Of a stretch of DNA of 64,000 nt, positions 17,000 to 25,984 are shown one piece after another. Source of the DNA: Streptomyces sp. DG1A-41 (GTDB lineage Bacteria > Actinomycetota > Actinomycetes > Streptomycetales > Streptomycetaceae). The number at the start of each line of letters is the position of its first letter. Position 1 is the stretch's first letter. A program made the translations under genes and the position numbers. Under the pieces are notes generated by a model. It was not told the origin of the DNA, did no database searches, and worked only from the letters and a program-made list of their open reading frames with translations. The stretch covers positions 2,317,001-2,381,000 of the forward strand of contig NZ_CP146350.1 of assembly GCF_037055355.1 (NCBI RefSeq), given 5' to 3'.

Positions 17000-17620
17000 C
17001 TACTTGATCATGTAGATCGTGGCGAAGAGGCCGATCCAGACGACATCGACGAAGTGCCAGTAGTAGGACACGACGATCGCGGCGGTCGCCTGCTCGTGGG
17101 TGAACCTCCGGGCCGCGTAGGTCCGGCCCAGGACCAGCAGGAAGGCGATGAGACCGCCCGTCACATGCAGGCCGTGGAAGCCGGTGGTCAGGTAGAAGAC
17201 CGAGCCGTACGGGTCGGAGGACAGGGACAGGCCCGCCTCCTTGACCAGCTCGGTGTACTCGAAGACCTGACCGCCGATGAAGATCGCACCCATCACGAAC
17301 GTGACGATGAACCACATCCGCAGCTTCTTCACGTCACCGCGCTCGGCGGCGAAGACGCCGAGCTGGCAGGTGAGCGAGGAGAGCACCAGGATGGTGGTGT
17401 TCGTCGCCGAGAACGGGAAGTTGAGATGGCTGGCCATCTCCTTCCAGTGATCGGGACCCGTCACCGATCGCAGGGTGAAGTACATCGCGAAGAGGGCCGC
17501 GAAGAACATCAGCTCGGAACTCAGCCAGATGATGGTTCCGACGCTGGTGAGGTTCGGCCGGTTGACCGACGGGTGCGCGTGCCCGGTTTCTACTGTCGTT
17601 GCTGTCGCCACGACCGACAT
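17000..17620 (-). CDS. ctaE: Cytochrome c oxidase subunit III
   Basis: A 206-residue membrane protein with five hydrophobic helices. Subunit III motifs include [24 protein letters not shown] and the C-terminal [15 protein letters not shown]. It is part of the aa3 oxidase, but as in mycobacteria it is encoded with qcrCAB and not with ctaCDF. The ATG (17620) lies in the centre of a 21-bp palindrome, with only a weak GGGCGGGAT upstream, so initiation may be controlled. Confidence 0.96.
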   Translation of the reverse strand: MSVVATATTVETGHAHPSVNRPNLTSVGTIIWLSSELMFFAALFAMYFTLRSVTGPDHWKEMASHLNFPFSATNTTILVLSSLTCQLGVFAAERGDVKKLRMWFIVTFVMGAIFIGGQVFEYTELVKEAGLSLSSDPYGSVFYLTTGFHGLHVTGGLIAFLLVLGRTYAARRFTHEQATAAIVVSYYWHFVDVVWIGLFATIYMIK

Positions 17621-17631
17621 TATGTCGGTCG
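17611..17631 (-). promoter_or_regulatory. Palindrome spanning the ctaE start codon
   Basis: CGACCGACAT-T-ATGTCGGTCG is a perfect 10-bp inverted repeat around a single base. On the mRNA it can fold as a 7-bp stem with the AUG in a 7-nt loop. On DNA it could be an operator. It partly encodes the first codons of ctaE, but perfect symmetry into the untranslated side is not required for coding. Confidence 0.5.
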
Positions 17632-17765
17632 CTTATCCCGCCCTCACTCCGGGGGGTGCCGTTCGGAGTGTCCGAACCGGTCGTACCGGTGTTGACGTGG
17701 TGTTCAAGGGAGTAGCATCCGGCCCAACGGGCCTGTCCTTACGACGCTGACGTCACGGAGGAACA

Positions 17766-18167
17766 ATGCAGCCGACCGCCACGGTGCTGGTCTACAGCGA
17801 CGACTCCAACACCCGCGAGCAGGTGCGGCTCGCCACGGGACGGCGGCCGGCGCCGGACGTTCCCTTGGTGGAGTTCGTGGAGTGTGCGACTCCGGGGGCG
17901 GTGCTCAAGGAGTTGGACCGGGGTGGGATCGACGTCTGTGTGCTGGACGGCGAGGCCGTGCCGATGGGGGGCATGGGGGTCTGCCGGCAGATCAAGGACG
18001 AGGTGTTCGACTGTCCGCCGGTGTTGTTGCTCATCGGGCGGCCGCAGGATGCGTGGCTCGCGACCTGGAGTCGCGCGGAGTCGGCGGTGACGTTGCCGGT
18101 GGAGCCCGTGGAGTTCGCTGCGGCCTTGGCTTCCCTGCTGCGGGAGAGGGCGGCTTCGAACGCCTAG
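17766..18167 (+). CDS. Degenerate receiver-domain protein divergent from ctaE
   Basis: A 133-residue single-domain protein with the response-regulator receiver fold. The acidic pair SDD (12-13) and Asp61 in VCVLDGEAVP are retained. The conserved switch Thr/Ser and Lys positions read LLLIGRP and VTLPVEP, so normal phosphorylation is doubtful and it may work as a pseudo-receiver through protein contacts. GGAGG lies six nt before the ATG. It is transcribed divergently from ctaE-qcrCAB, which suggests a role in oxidase regulation or assembly. No output domain is present. Confidence 0.8.
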   Translation: MQPTATVLVYSDDSNTREQVRLATGRRPAPDVPLVEFVECATPGAVLKELDRGGIDVCVLDGEAVPMGGMGVCRQIKDEVFDCPPVLLLIGRPQDAWLATWSRAESAVTLPVEPVEFAAALASLLRERAASNA

Positions 18168-18180
18168 GAGCCCGGGACGT

Positions 18181-18264
18181 CCGGTTGTGTGGCGACCTGC
18201 GGGTGCGTGGGGGTTGTTCGCGCCCACGCGGCGACCGCGTATCGACACTGCCCCGCGCCCCTTC
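18181..18264 (+). repeat. Interspersed GC-rich repeat, family A copy 1
   Basis: Contains the core TTCGCGCCCACGCGGCG followed by CGCGTATCGACACTGCCCCGCGCCCC. Similar cores occur at 22951, 24439 (inverted), 38386, 49490 and 53502. It lies between convergent gene ends. Confidence 0.65.
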
Positions 18265-18267
18265 TGG

Positions 18268-19518
18268 TCAGGCGCTCTGAGGGCGTAGACGGGCCCTGTC
18301 CGCCGGTGTGGGGCCCTCTGGGGTGCCGGCTGTCAGGGCGCTGCCTGTGCGCCACTGCTTCCACTCGAGGTTCCAGTCGCCGAAGCCGTTGCCGAAGGGG
18401 GCCATCGTGTCGCCGGCGGAGTTTACGACCTTGACGATGTCGCCCTCGCGGATGTTCTCGTAGAACCACGCGGCGTTCTCGGTGCTCATGCCGGTGCAGC
18501 CGTGACTGACGTTGGCGTAGCCCTGGGAGCCGACGGACCAGGGGGCGGCGTGGACGTACTCGCCGCTGTGGGTGACCCGTACGGAGTGGTGGACGATCAG
18601 GTCGTAGAAGTCCGAGGCGCCGATGCTGGCGCTGGTCATGCGAACGGTGCCTTCCTTGGCCAGGACGACCTTGACGCCGTTGCGGGTTTCGTAGCCGGGC
18701 ATGCCCGTGGTGACCGGGATCTGCCGGACGATCTCGTCGTTCTTGTAGACGGTCATCTGGTGTGCCGCCGCGTCCGTGACGGCTATGACCTTGTCGGCGG
18801 TGTTGATCGTCAGGGGCTTGGCCTTGCCGCCCCGTATACGGTCGCCGATCTTGATGCCCTCCAGGTTGCTGCGGGCCTGGAGGGTGGCCTGTGCGGGCCA
18901 GTAGTCCTTGGGGCGGTAATGGAGCTTCTTGTCGTCCACCCAGTGCCAGGCGCCCTCCGTGGCGGGTATGGAGGAGACCTTGAGGGCCCGTTCCACGACG
19001 GCCCTCTGGGCCCTGTCCTTGACGGGCTGGCTCAGCTCGGCCGTGACGGGCTGGCCGACGCCGTAGGTCCCCGCCTTGGGGCCGAAGGTGACGTCCAGGC
19101 GCTTGTGGGTGGTGGGCTTGCCGGTGTCGAAGGTGAGGACCTTGCGGCCGGGCGCCCCGTCCTCGTCCTCGGTGCTCACACGGACCGTGTAGCTGGCGTT
19201 GGCGGCGAGCGGTGAGGTGCTGTGCCAGCGGCCTCCGTCGGCGGCGAGTTCGCCGGCCACGTAGCGTCCGGCGGCGTCGTAGGCCGTGACGTCCGTGATA
19301 CGCCCGCCGGAGTCCTCGGCGACCACTTCCAGGGGCTTGTCCGGGTCGGCCTTCTTGCGGCCCCCCGAGGGGGCGTTGAAGGAGATCTGGTCCGCCGCGT
19401 CGTAGGGGCGGTGGGAGAGCGGGTTGCCGTCCGAGCCGCAGGCGGTGACGCCCGCGCAGAGGGCTATCACCAGCAGCGTGCAGCTGACGACGGGGCGGGA
19501 GGTCGCTATATGGCTCAT
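18268..19518 (-). CDS. L,D-transpeptidase lipoprotein (YkuD/Ldt)
   Basis: A 416-residue peptidoglycan cross-linking enzyme that makes 3-3 bonds. It has a lipoprotein signal with lipobox Cys27 (GVTAC). Two Ig-like domains (about 45-245) precede the YkuD domain (about 247-375), whose nucleophile is in SHGCTGMS with HHSVRVTH upstream. The architecture matches mycobacterial LdtMt2-type enzymes. It sits between the qcr and cta operons in the same direction as ctaF, but a strong terminator separates it from them. ATG start. Confidence 0.93.
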   Translation of the reverse strand: MSHIATSRPVVSCTLLVIALCAGVTACGSDGNPLSHRPYDAADQISFNAPSGGRKKADPDKPLEVVAEDSGGRITDVTAYDAAGRYVAGELAADGGRWHSTSPLAANASYTVRVSTEDEDGAPGRKVLTFDTGKPTTHKRLDVTFGPKAGTYGVGQPVTAELSQPVKDRAQRAVVERALKVSSIPATEGAWHWVDDKKLHYRPKDYWPAQATLQARSNLEGIKIGDRIRGGKAKPLTINTADKVIAVTDAAAHQMTVYKNDEIVRQIPVTTGMPGYETRNGVKVVLAKEGTVRMTSASIGASDFYDLIVHHSVRVTHSGEYVHAAPWSVGSQGYANVSHGCTGMSTENAAWFYENIREGDIVKVVNSAGDTMAPFGNGFGDWNLEWKQWRTGSALTAGTPEGPTPADRARLRPQSA

Positions 19519-19595
19519 GGCCTCACGCTAGGAAGCCGCGTCAAGCGCGGCACGCCGGATGACTCGAACGAGTGACACGTATTGCGGCAAAAGCA

Positions 19596-19631
19596 GGGGC
19601 CCGGACGCTCCTTTCGGAGTGTCCGGGCCCC
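19596..19631 (-). terminator. Terminator of ctaCDF
   Basis: A 16-bp stem (one G-U pair) GGGGCCCGGACGCTCC / GGAGTGTCCGGGCCCC with loop TTTC, 17 nt beyond the ctaF stop. On the minus strand it is followed by TGCTTTTGCCG, a short U-rich tail. Confidence 0.85.
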
Positions 19632-19648
19632 CAGGCGCTCGGCTCGTG

Positions 19649-20047
19649 TTACTGGGTGCGGTTCTCACCGCGGTAGTACTCGAAGACCCAGCCCCAGACA
19701 CCGATCAGGATGATCGGCAGCGAGAAGTACAGCAGCCACCAGCCGATCGCGATGGACAGGAAGGCGAGGGCGCCGCCGATGGCCAGGGAGAGCGGCTGCC
19801 AGCTGTGCGGGCTGAAGAACCCGACCTCGCCGGCGTCGTCCGCGACGTCCGCCTCCTTGTCGTCCTGCGCACCGACGTCGACCCGCTTGGCCGTGAAGCC
19901 GAGGTAGAAGCCGATCATGATGCACAGGCCGAAGGTCAGGAAGAGGGCTGTGGTGCCGGCCGGCTCCTTCGACCACACGCCATAGACGATCGCCATGACG
20001 AGCACGAAGGCGCTCAGCCACATGAACATCTTGCCCTGGATCTTCAC
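19649..20047 (-). CDS. ctaF: Cytochrome c oxidase subunit IV (actinobacterial)
   Basis: A 132-residue membrane subunit found in actinobacterial aa3 oxidases. It has four hydrophobic segments: two at the N-terminus (about 7-26, 32-50), then a charged Asp/Glu loop, and two at the C-terminus (about 87-120). The GTG start overlaps the ctaD stop (GTGA). It helps stabilise the bcc-aa3 supercomplex. No catalytic residues are expected. Confidence 0.95.
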   Translation of the reverse strand: MKIQGKMFMWLSAFVLVMAIVYGVWSKEPAGTTALFLTFGLCIMIGFYLGFTAKRVDVGAQDDKEADVADDAGEVGFFSPHSWQPLSLAIGGALAFLSIAIGWWLLYFSLPIILIGVWGWVFEYYRGENRTQ

Positions 20048-21780
20048 TTGCCGGCCTCCTTGCCGCCAGCGAGGGCCTTGTCGCCGTGGCCCACGTTCTC
20101 GAGCTGGTCGAGAGCGGCGATCTCCGGGTGGTGCAGGTCGAACGCCGGGGATTCACTGCGGATCCGCGGCATGGTGATGAAGTTGTGCCGCGGCGGCGGG
20201 CAGGAGGTCGCCCACTCCAGGGAGCGGCCGTAGCCCCACGGGTCGTCGACGCCGACCGGCTTGCCGTACTTGGCCGTCTTCCAGACGTTGTAGAAGAACG
20301 GCAGGATCGACATGCCGAGCAGGAACGAGCTGATCGTCGAGATCGTGTTCAGCGCGGTGAAGCCGTCGGCCGCGAGGTAGTCCGCGTACCGGCGCGGCAT
20401 GCCCTCGGCACCCAGCCAGTGCTGGACCAGGAACGTGCCGTGGAAGCCGATGAACAGCGTCCAGAAGGTGATCTTGCCGAGGCGCTCGTCCAGCATCTTG
20501 CCGGTCCACTTCGGCCACCAGAAGTGGAAGCCGGAGAACATCGCGAAGACCACGGTGCCGAAGACGACGTAGTGGAAGTGGGCCACCACGAAGTACGAGT
20601 CCGAGACGTGGAAGTCCATCGGCGGCGAGGCCAGGATGACACCGGTCAGACCACCGAAGGTGAAGGTGATGAGGAAGCCGGTCGCCCACAGCATCGGTGT
20701 CTCGAAGGACAGCGAGCCCTTCCACATGGTGCCGATCCAGTTGAAGAACTTCACACCGGTCGGGACCGCGATCAGGAAGGTCATGAAGGAGAAGAACGGC
20801 AGCAGCACACCGCCGGTGACGTACATGTGGTGCGCCCACACCGTCACGGACAGGCCCGCGATCGCGATGGTCGCGCCGATCAGACCCGTGTAACCGAACA
20901 TCGGCTTGCGGGAGAAGACCGGAATGACCTCGGAGATGATCCCGAAGAACGGTAGCGCGATGATGTACACCTCTGGATGGCCGAAGAACCAGAAGAGGTG
21001 TTGCCACAGCAACGCGCCGCCGTTGGCGGAGTCGAAGACGTGGGCACCGAACTTGCGGTCCGCCTCGAGGGCGAACAGCGCGGCCGCCAGGACCGGGAAG
21101 GCGAGCAGGACCAGCACACCGGTCAGCAGCACGTTCCAGGTGAAGATCGGCATGCGGAACATCGTCATGCCCGGAGCGCGCATGCAGATGATCGTGGTGA
21201 TGAAGTTGACCGAGCCGAGGATGGTGCCGAAGCCGGAGAAGGCCAGACCCATGATCCACATGTCGGCGCCGATGCCCGGGGAACGGACCGCGTCCGAGAG
21301 CGGGCTGTAGGCGAACCAACCGAAGTCGGCCGCGCCCTGCGGCGTGAGGAAGCCGCCCACCGCGATGAGCGAGCCGAACAGGTACAGCCAGTAGGCGAAC
21401 ATGTTCAGCCGGGGGAAGGCCACGTCCGGCGCGCCGATCTGGAGCGGCATGATCCAGTTCGCGAAGCCGGCGAACAACGGCGTCGCGAACATCAGCAGCA
21501 TGATCGTGCCGTGCATCGTGAACGCCTGGTTGAACTGCTCGTTCGACATGATCTGGAGACCAGGCCGGGCGAGCTCGGCGCGCATGAACAGCGCCATCAC
21601 GCCACCGATGACGAAGAACGCGAACGACGTCACCAGGTACAGCGTGCCGATCGTCTTGTGGTCCGTCGTCGTCAGCCACTTGACCACGACACTGCCGCGG
21701 TTCTGGCGCCTGACCGGCAGCTCGTCCTCGTAGTGGGACCCTGCTGCCGCGGCACCCTGGGGTTCGTTGAGGATGCTCAC
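20044..21780 (-). CDS. ctaD: Cytochrome c oxidase subunit I
   Basis: A 578-residue catalytic subunit that reduces O2 at the haem a3-CuB centre. Twelve transmembrane helices; HGTIM carries the low-spin haem ligand, FGHPEVYI and VWAHHMY give the CuB ligands with the crosslinked Tyr, and VAHFHYV gives the haem a/a3 ligands. The GTG start at 21780 overlaps the ctaC stop by four bases. The frame upstream is open only because of antisense composition. It is the middle gene of ctaC-ctaD-ctaF. Confidence 0.97.
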   Translation of the reverse strand: MSILNEPQGAAAAGSHYEDELPVRRQNRGSVVVKWLTTTDHKTIGTLYLVTSFAFFVIGGVMALFMRAELARPGLQIMSNEQFNQAFTMHGTIMLLMFATPLFAGFANWIMPLQIGAPDVAFPRLNMFAYWLYLFGSLIAVGGFLTPQGAADFGWFAYSPLSDAVRSPGIGADMWIMGLAFSGFGTILGSVNFITTIICMRAPGMTMFRMPIFTWNVLLTGVLVLLAFPVLAAALFALEADRKFGAHVFDSANGGALLWQHLFWFFGHPEVYIIALPFFGIISEVIPVFSRKPMFGYTGLIGATIAIAGLSVTVWAHHMYVTGGVLLPFFSFMTFLIAVPTGVKFFNWIGTMWKGSLSFETPMLWATGFLITFTFGGLTGVILASPPMDFHVSDSYFVVAHFHYVVFGTVVFAMFSGFHFWWPKWTGKMLDERLGKITFWTLFIGFHGTFLVQHWLGAEGMPRRYADYLAADGFTALNTISTISSFLLGMSILPFFYNVWKTAKYGKPVGVDDPWGYGRSLEWATSCPPPRHNFITMPRIRSESPAFDLHHPEIAALDQLENVGHGDKALAGGKEAGK

Positions 21781-22742
21781 AGGTTGTTCGTCTCCCGGTT
21801 CTTCTCGTGGCTCGTCTGCGCGATGCCGGCGGGAACGTAACCGGTCTGCTGCTTGTCCACGAGGTCCTTGAGGTGCTGCTCGTAGCGCTCGGGGGAGACG
21901 ACCTTCACGTTGAACAGCATCCGAGAGTGGTCGACGCCGCAGAGCTCGGCGCACTTGCCCAGGAAGGTGCCCTCCTTGTTGGGGGTCACCTCGAAGGCGT
22001 TGGTGTGGCCCGGGATGACGTCCTGCTTCATCAGGAACGGCACCACCCAGAAGGAGTGGATGACGTCACGCGAGGTGAGGACGAAGCGGACCGTCTTGCC
22101 CTTGGGCAGCCAGAGCGTCGGACCCGGGTTGTTGGTCTGCGGGTTCCGCGTACCGGGGGTGCCGCAGTCGTAGACGCCGCCGGCGCCTGCCGGGAAGTCG
22201 TCCTTGAACCGGTCCGGGATCGCGTCCAGGTCCGGCGACTTCTTGGCGTCACCGGTGGAACCGGCGACCGGCTCGATGTAGTTGAAGCACCAGCTCCACT
22301 GGAAGCCGACCACGTTGACCGTGACGTCGGGCTTCTTCTTGAGGCTGAGCAGCTCGGACTCGTCACGGGCGGTGAAGTAGAACAGCACCGAGACGATGAC
22401 GAGCGGGACCACGGTGTACAGCGCCTCGATGGGCATGTTGTACCGGGTCTGCGGAGGAACCTCGACCTTGGTGCGGCTGCGCCGGTGGAAGAAAGCACTC
22501 CACAGGATCAGACCCCACACCAGCACGCCAACGGCGAGCGCAGCCGCCCAGGACCCCTGCCACAGGGAGAGGATCCGCGGAGCCTCTTCCGTGGTCGGGG
22601 TGGGCATACCAAGGCGGGGGAAGTCTTCCCAGTTGTACGAGCAACCGGTGGCTGTCGCCAAGACCAGGCCCGCGGTCAGTGCCTGCAGCAGCTTCCGCCG
22701 CATCGGGCGCCGCGGCGAGCGGTCGGAGCCGTTGGGACTCAC
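21777..22742 (-). CDS. ctaC: Cytochrome c oxidase subunit II
   Basis: A 321-residue lipoprotein subunit holding the CuA centre that receives electrons from QcrC. The signal peptide with lipobox ends at Cys34 (ATATGC), followed by two transmembrane helices. The cupredoxin domain carries ligands in [12 protein letters not shown] (Cys264, Cys268, His272, Met275) and the WSWCFNY aromatic patch. GTG 22742 has GGAAGG eight nt upstream. Upstream on the same strand a TAGGGT box occurs near 22851, but no convincing -35 box. Confidence 0.96.
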   Translation of the reverse strand: MSPNGSDRSPRRPMRRKLLQALTAGLVLATATGCSYNWEDFPRLGMPTPTTEEAPRILSLWQGSWAAALAVGVLVWGLILWSAFFHRRSRTKVEVPPQTRYNMPIEALYTVVPLVIVSVLFYFTARDESELLSLKKKPDVTVNVVGFQWSWCFNYIEPVAGSTGDAKKSPDLDAIPDRFKDDFPAGAGGVYDCGTPGTRNPQTNNPGPTLWLPKGKTVRFVLTSRDVIHSFWVVPFLMKQDVIPGHTNAFEVTPNKEGTFLGKCAELCGVDHSRMLFNVKVVSPERYEQHLKDLVDKQQTGYVPAGIAQTSHEKNRETNNL

Positions 22743-22950
22743 GTAGCGCCTTCCCGAGAGTCTCGCCCGCGCGGATCGGCTGCGGCCTGGCCTTCTCGCT
22801 GGTCGGTCGCCGCCCTGCGTCGGGCAGGGGTTTGGATGTTTATGCGGACCAAACCCTAGCCGACGCCCTCCGGGGGTTCGCGGGGAGGGGGGCGTTCGCG
22901 CGCCGTCGGTCACCCCGAAGGGGTGGGCGGGGTGCCTATTGGGTTGGGGG

Positions 22951-23033
22951 TGCGGCTTGTGGGGCGGGTGCGGGTGGTTGGGGGGCATTCGCGCCCACGC
23001 GGCGGAGCCGCATATGGACGCAGCCCCGCGCCC
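22951..23033 (+). repeat. Interspersed GC-rich repeat, family A copy 2
   Basis: Lies in the 312-bp gap between divergent ctaC and the cysteine-desulfurase gene. Core TTCGCGCCCACGCGGCGG then AGCCGCATATGGACGCAGCC and CCGCGCCCCTCGGG. Apart from this repeat, a T-rich patch near 22830 and possible promoters, the gap shows nothing else. Confidence 0.65.
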
Positions 23034-23054
23034 CTCGGGCGTTAGCGTTGCTGT

Positions 23055-24432
23055 GTGGCTTACTTCGATGCTGCTTCCTCCGCTCCTTTGCATCCCGTTG
23101 CTCGTCAGGCGCTCTTGGCCTCGCTCGACGAGGGGTGGGCCGATCCTGCTCGGTTGTACCGGGAAGGACGGCGGGCTCGGATGGTGCTGGACGCGGCGCG
23201 GGAGGCTGCTGCCGAGGCGGTGGGGTGTCGGGCGGACGAGTTGGTTTTCGTGTCGTCGGGGACCCGGGCTGTGCATTCGGGGATCGCGGGTGCGTTGGCC
23301 GGGCGGCGGCGGGTCGGGCGTCACCTGATCGTGTCAGCGGTCGAACACTCCTCCGCGCTGCATGCGGCCGAGGTGCACGAGGCGGCCGGCGGGACGGTCA
23401 CGCAGGTGCCGGTCGACCGGGGCGGGGCGGTGGATCCGGCGGCGTACGGCGATGCCCTGCGCGCGGACACGGCACTGGCCTGTCTCCAGTCGGCCAACCA
23501 CGAGGTGGGGACCGAGCAGCCGGTGGCCGAGGTGGCCGAGGCGTGCCGGGCGGCGGGGGTGCCGTTGCTGGTGGACGCGGCGCAGTCGCTGGGGTGGGGG
23601 CCGGTGGAGGGTGGCTGGTCGCTGCTCACGGCCAGCGCCCACAAGTGGGGCGGGCCGGCGGGTCGGGCTGCTCGTCGTCCGCAAGGGTGTGCGGTTCGCG
23701 CCACAAGGGCCGGTGGACGAGCGGGAGTCGGGCCGGGCGGCCGGTTTCGAGAACATCCCGGCGATCGTGGCGGCGGCCGCGTCGCTGCGCGCCGTACGGG
23801 CCGAGGCGGCCGAGGAGGCCCTGCGGCTGCGGGAGCTGACGGAGCGGATCCGGGTACGGGTGCCGCGGACGGTGCCGGACGTCGAGGTGGTCGGCGACCC
23901 GGTGCGCAGACTGCCCGGCGTCGTCACCTTCTCTTGTCTCTATGTCGACGGAGAGGTCCTGCTGCACGAGCTGGACCGGGAGGGTTTCTCGGTCTCGTCC
24001 GGGTCGTCCTGCACGAGCAGCACGCTGACGCCGAGCCATGTGCTCCGGGCGATGGGCGTGCTGAGTGAGGGGAACGTGCGGGTGTCGCTGCCGCCGGGGG
24101 CGGCGGAGGAGGATGTCGAGCGGTTCCTGACCGTCCTCCCCGGGGTCGTGGCGGCGGTGCGGGAGAAGCTGGGGGCGCCGGTCGCCTCCGACGTCGCCCG
24201 CGAGGAGAACGTCCTGGTCGTCGACTCCCTCGGCAAGCGCTGTCCGATTCCGGTGATCGAGCTGGCGAAGGTCATCGGCGACGTACCGGTGGGGGGCATG
24301 GTCCGGGTGCTGTCGGACGACGAGGCGGCGCGGCTCGACATCCCGGCGTGGTGCGAGATGAGGAACCAGGAGTACGTCGGGGAGGAACCGGCGGACCGAG
24401 GAACGGCGTACCTGGTCCGCCGAGCGAGCTGA
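23055..24432 (+). pseudogene. Cysteine desulfurase-TusA fusion, frameshifted as sequenced
   Basis: Frame one (from GTG 23055) encodes a NifS-like enzyme up to the PLP site ASAHKWGGPAG. The rest, starting VGLLVVRKG, continues in the next frame to 24432. The break is at 23658-23663, where a G-tract (GCGGGTCGGG) has lost two bases or gained one. The second part completes the fold, with the active-site loop SSGSSCTSST, and then a C-terminal TusA/SirA-like domain (about 385-460) with the sulfur-carrier motif KRCPIPV. A fused desulfurase and carrier would hand persulfide sulfur on directly. Codon bias stays high after the break, which favours a sequencing error. The start has no Shine-Dalgarno sequence; TAGCGT seven bases upstream suggests a leaderless mRNA. 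Confidence 0.85.
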
Positions 24433-24438
24433 ACACCT

Positions 24439-24502
24439 CAGGGGCGCGGGGCTGTGTCGGTGTGCGGCTCCGCCGCACGGGCGCGACCAGCCCCCACGCG
24501 CC
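24439..24502 (-). repeat. Interspersed GC-rich repeat, family A copy 3 (inverted)
   Basis: The minus strand reads GTCGCGCCCGTGCGGCGGAG, then CCGCACACCGACACAGCC and CCGCGCCCCTGAG. It lies between the convergent desulfurase-TusA and adoK genes. Confidence 0.65.
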
Positions 24503-24521
24503 CTCAGCCGGACCCTGTGGG

Positions 24522-25496
24522 TCAGGCCAGGTGCGCCTGAACCTCCGCCGCGGCCTCATCCCCGTACGCCTTGGTGAACCGCTCCATGAAATGCCCGCGG
24601 CGCAACTGGTACTCCTGCGTCCCGACCGTCTCGATGACGAGGGTCGCCAGCATGCAGCCGACCTGGGCGGCACGCTCCAGGGAGACGCCCCACGCGAGGC
24701 CCGAGAGGAACCCCGCGCGGAAGGCGTCGCCGACGCCGGTGGGATCGGCCTTGCGCTCCTCGTCCGGGGTGCCGACCTCGATCGGGTCTTCGCCGGCCCG
24801 CTCGATGCGCACGCCCTGCGCGCCGAGGGTGGTCACACGGTGGCCCACCCTGGACAGGATCTCCGCGTCGGTCCAGCCGGTCTTGGACTCGATGAGGCCC
24901 TTCTCGTACTCGTTGGAGAAGAGGTACGTCGCCCCGTCCAGCAGGATGCGGATCTCATCGCCGTCCATCCGGGCGATCTGCTGGGAGAAGTCGGCGGCGA
25001 ACGGGATGGACCGGGAGCGGCACTCCTCGGTGTGGCGGAGCATGGCCTCCGGGTCGTCCGCGCCGATGGAGACCAGGTCGAGACCGCCGACGCGGTCGGC
25101 GACGGTCTTCAGCTCGATGAGGCGGGCCTCGCTCATGGCGCCGGTGTAGAAGGAGCCGATCTGGTTGTGGTCGGCGTCGGTGGTGCACACGAAGCGGGCG
25201 GTGTGCAGCGTGTCGGAGATGCGGACGGATTCGGTGTCGACGCCGTGCCGGTCGAGCCAGGCCCGGTACTCGTCGAAGTCCGCGCCCGCGGCGCCGACCA
25301 GGATCGGGCGGGTGCCGAGCTGTCCCATGCCGAACGCGATGTTCGCGGCGACGCCGCCGCGGCGGACGTCGAGTTTGTCGACCAGGAACGACAGCGAGAC
25401 CGTGTGCAGTTGGTCCGCTACAAACTGGTCGGCGAAGCGGCCGGGGAAGGTCATGAGGTGGTCGGTGGCGATGGAGCCGGTGACTGCGATGCGCAC
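24522..25496 (-). CDS. adoK: PfkB-family kinase, probable adenosine kinase
   Basis: A 324-residue ribokinase-family enzyme with N-terminal IAVTGSIATD, the RRGGVAANIAFG substrate motif and the PfkB signature DPTGVGDAFRAG (catalytic Asp257). In Mycobacterium tuberculosis the gene in the same position near ctaC and the erpA homologue (Rv2202c) is a bacterial-type adenosine kinase, so phosphorylation of adenosine to AMP is the best inference. A sugar substrate is not excluded by sequence. GTG 25496 has AGGAG upstream and is preferred to the earlier in-frame codon. Confidence 0.85.
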   Translation of the reverse strand: MRIAVTGSIATDHLMTFPGRFADQFVADQLHTVSLSFLVDKLDVRRGGVAANIAFGMGQLGTRPILVGAAGADFDEYRAWLDRHGVDTESVRISDTLHTARFVCTTDADHNQIGSFYTGAMSEARLIELKTVADRVGGLDLVSIGADDPEAMLRHTEECRSRSIPFAADFSQQIARMDGDEIRILLDGATYLFSNEYEKGLIESKTGWTDAEILSRVGHRVTTLGAQGVRIERAGEDPIEVGTPDEERKADPTGVGDAFRAGFLSGLAWGVSLERAAQVGCMLATLVIETVGTQEYQLRRGHFMERFTKAYGDEAAAEVQAHLA

Positions 25497-25538
25497 GGCG
25501 TGGACTCTCCTGAGGGAGGCGGACCTTGACACTTCACG

Positions 25539-25586
25539 CTATCGGGTGGGCGGGGCCGCTCTGAAGGCATCAAAACTACCCGATAG
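25539..25586. repeat. 9-bp inverted repeat between adoK and a divergent small gene
   Basis: CTATCGGGT (25539-25547) and ACCCGATAG (25578-25586) are perfect reverse complements 30 bp apart, in the divergent intergenic region. They could be paired half-sites of a dimeric or looping regulator. A second, smaller palindrome, CTACCCGATAGTAG, overlaps the right arm. Confidence 0.4.
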
Positions 25587-25628
25587 TAGATCTTTCTCCG
25601 TGAGGTCCGGCGTGCATACGGTGCGGAT

Positions 25629-25838
25629 ATGACGAACCTCAAGATCCAGGTGCCCGTTCCGGTCGATCTCGAAGGCGATCTCGCGTCGCTGCCGGGCGAC
25701 GGGGCCCGGATGGCTCCCCACTGGGCGGTTCCCGACCGGGTCGCCTCCCGGCCGGTCTCCCCGGCCCTGATCCACGGTGTGACCGTACCCCCGGCGTCGG
25801 CGCGGATGCTCGACGCGATGTCGGACTACGGGGACTGA
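25629..25838 (+). CDS. Small conserved-looking protein of unknown function
   Basis: A 69-residue soluble protein with no recognised family. Third codon positions are almost all G or C in this frame, which supports coding. It contains hydrophobic segments (IQVPVPVDLEGDL, ALIHGVTVPP) but no transmembrane helix or cysteine. It lies divergent from adoK and 146 nt before the large acidic membrane protein gene. The start ATG lacks a clear Shine-Dalgarno sequence. Confidence 0.55.
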   Translation: MTNLKIQVPVPVDLEGDLASLPGDGARMAPHWAVPDRVASRPVSPALIHGVTVPPASARMLDAMSDYGD

Positions 25839-25984
25839 GGGGAGCACTGCCGGGAACCGTGCGCTCCCCCGCTGCGTCCCATCGCTGTCCCCCGTAAAGG
25901 GGATGCGGGATACGACCCGACAGCGGCCCGTTTCGGACCGGGCCGGGTCCCATGGGACAGCTGTGCAGCCGAAGGAGCGATGCG

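Noticed and set aside
17692..17718. TTGACG / TAGCAT as a promoter for the pseudo-receiver gene
   Set aside because: The spacer is only 15 bp; I would not call it without transcript data.
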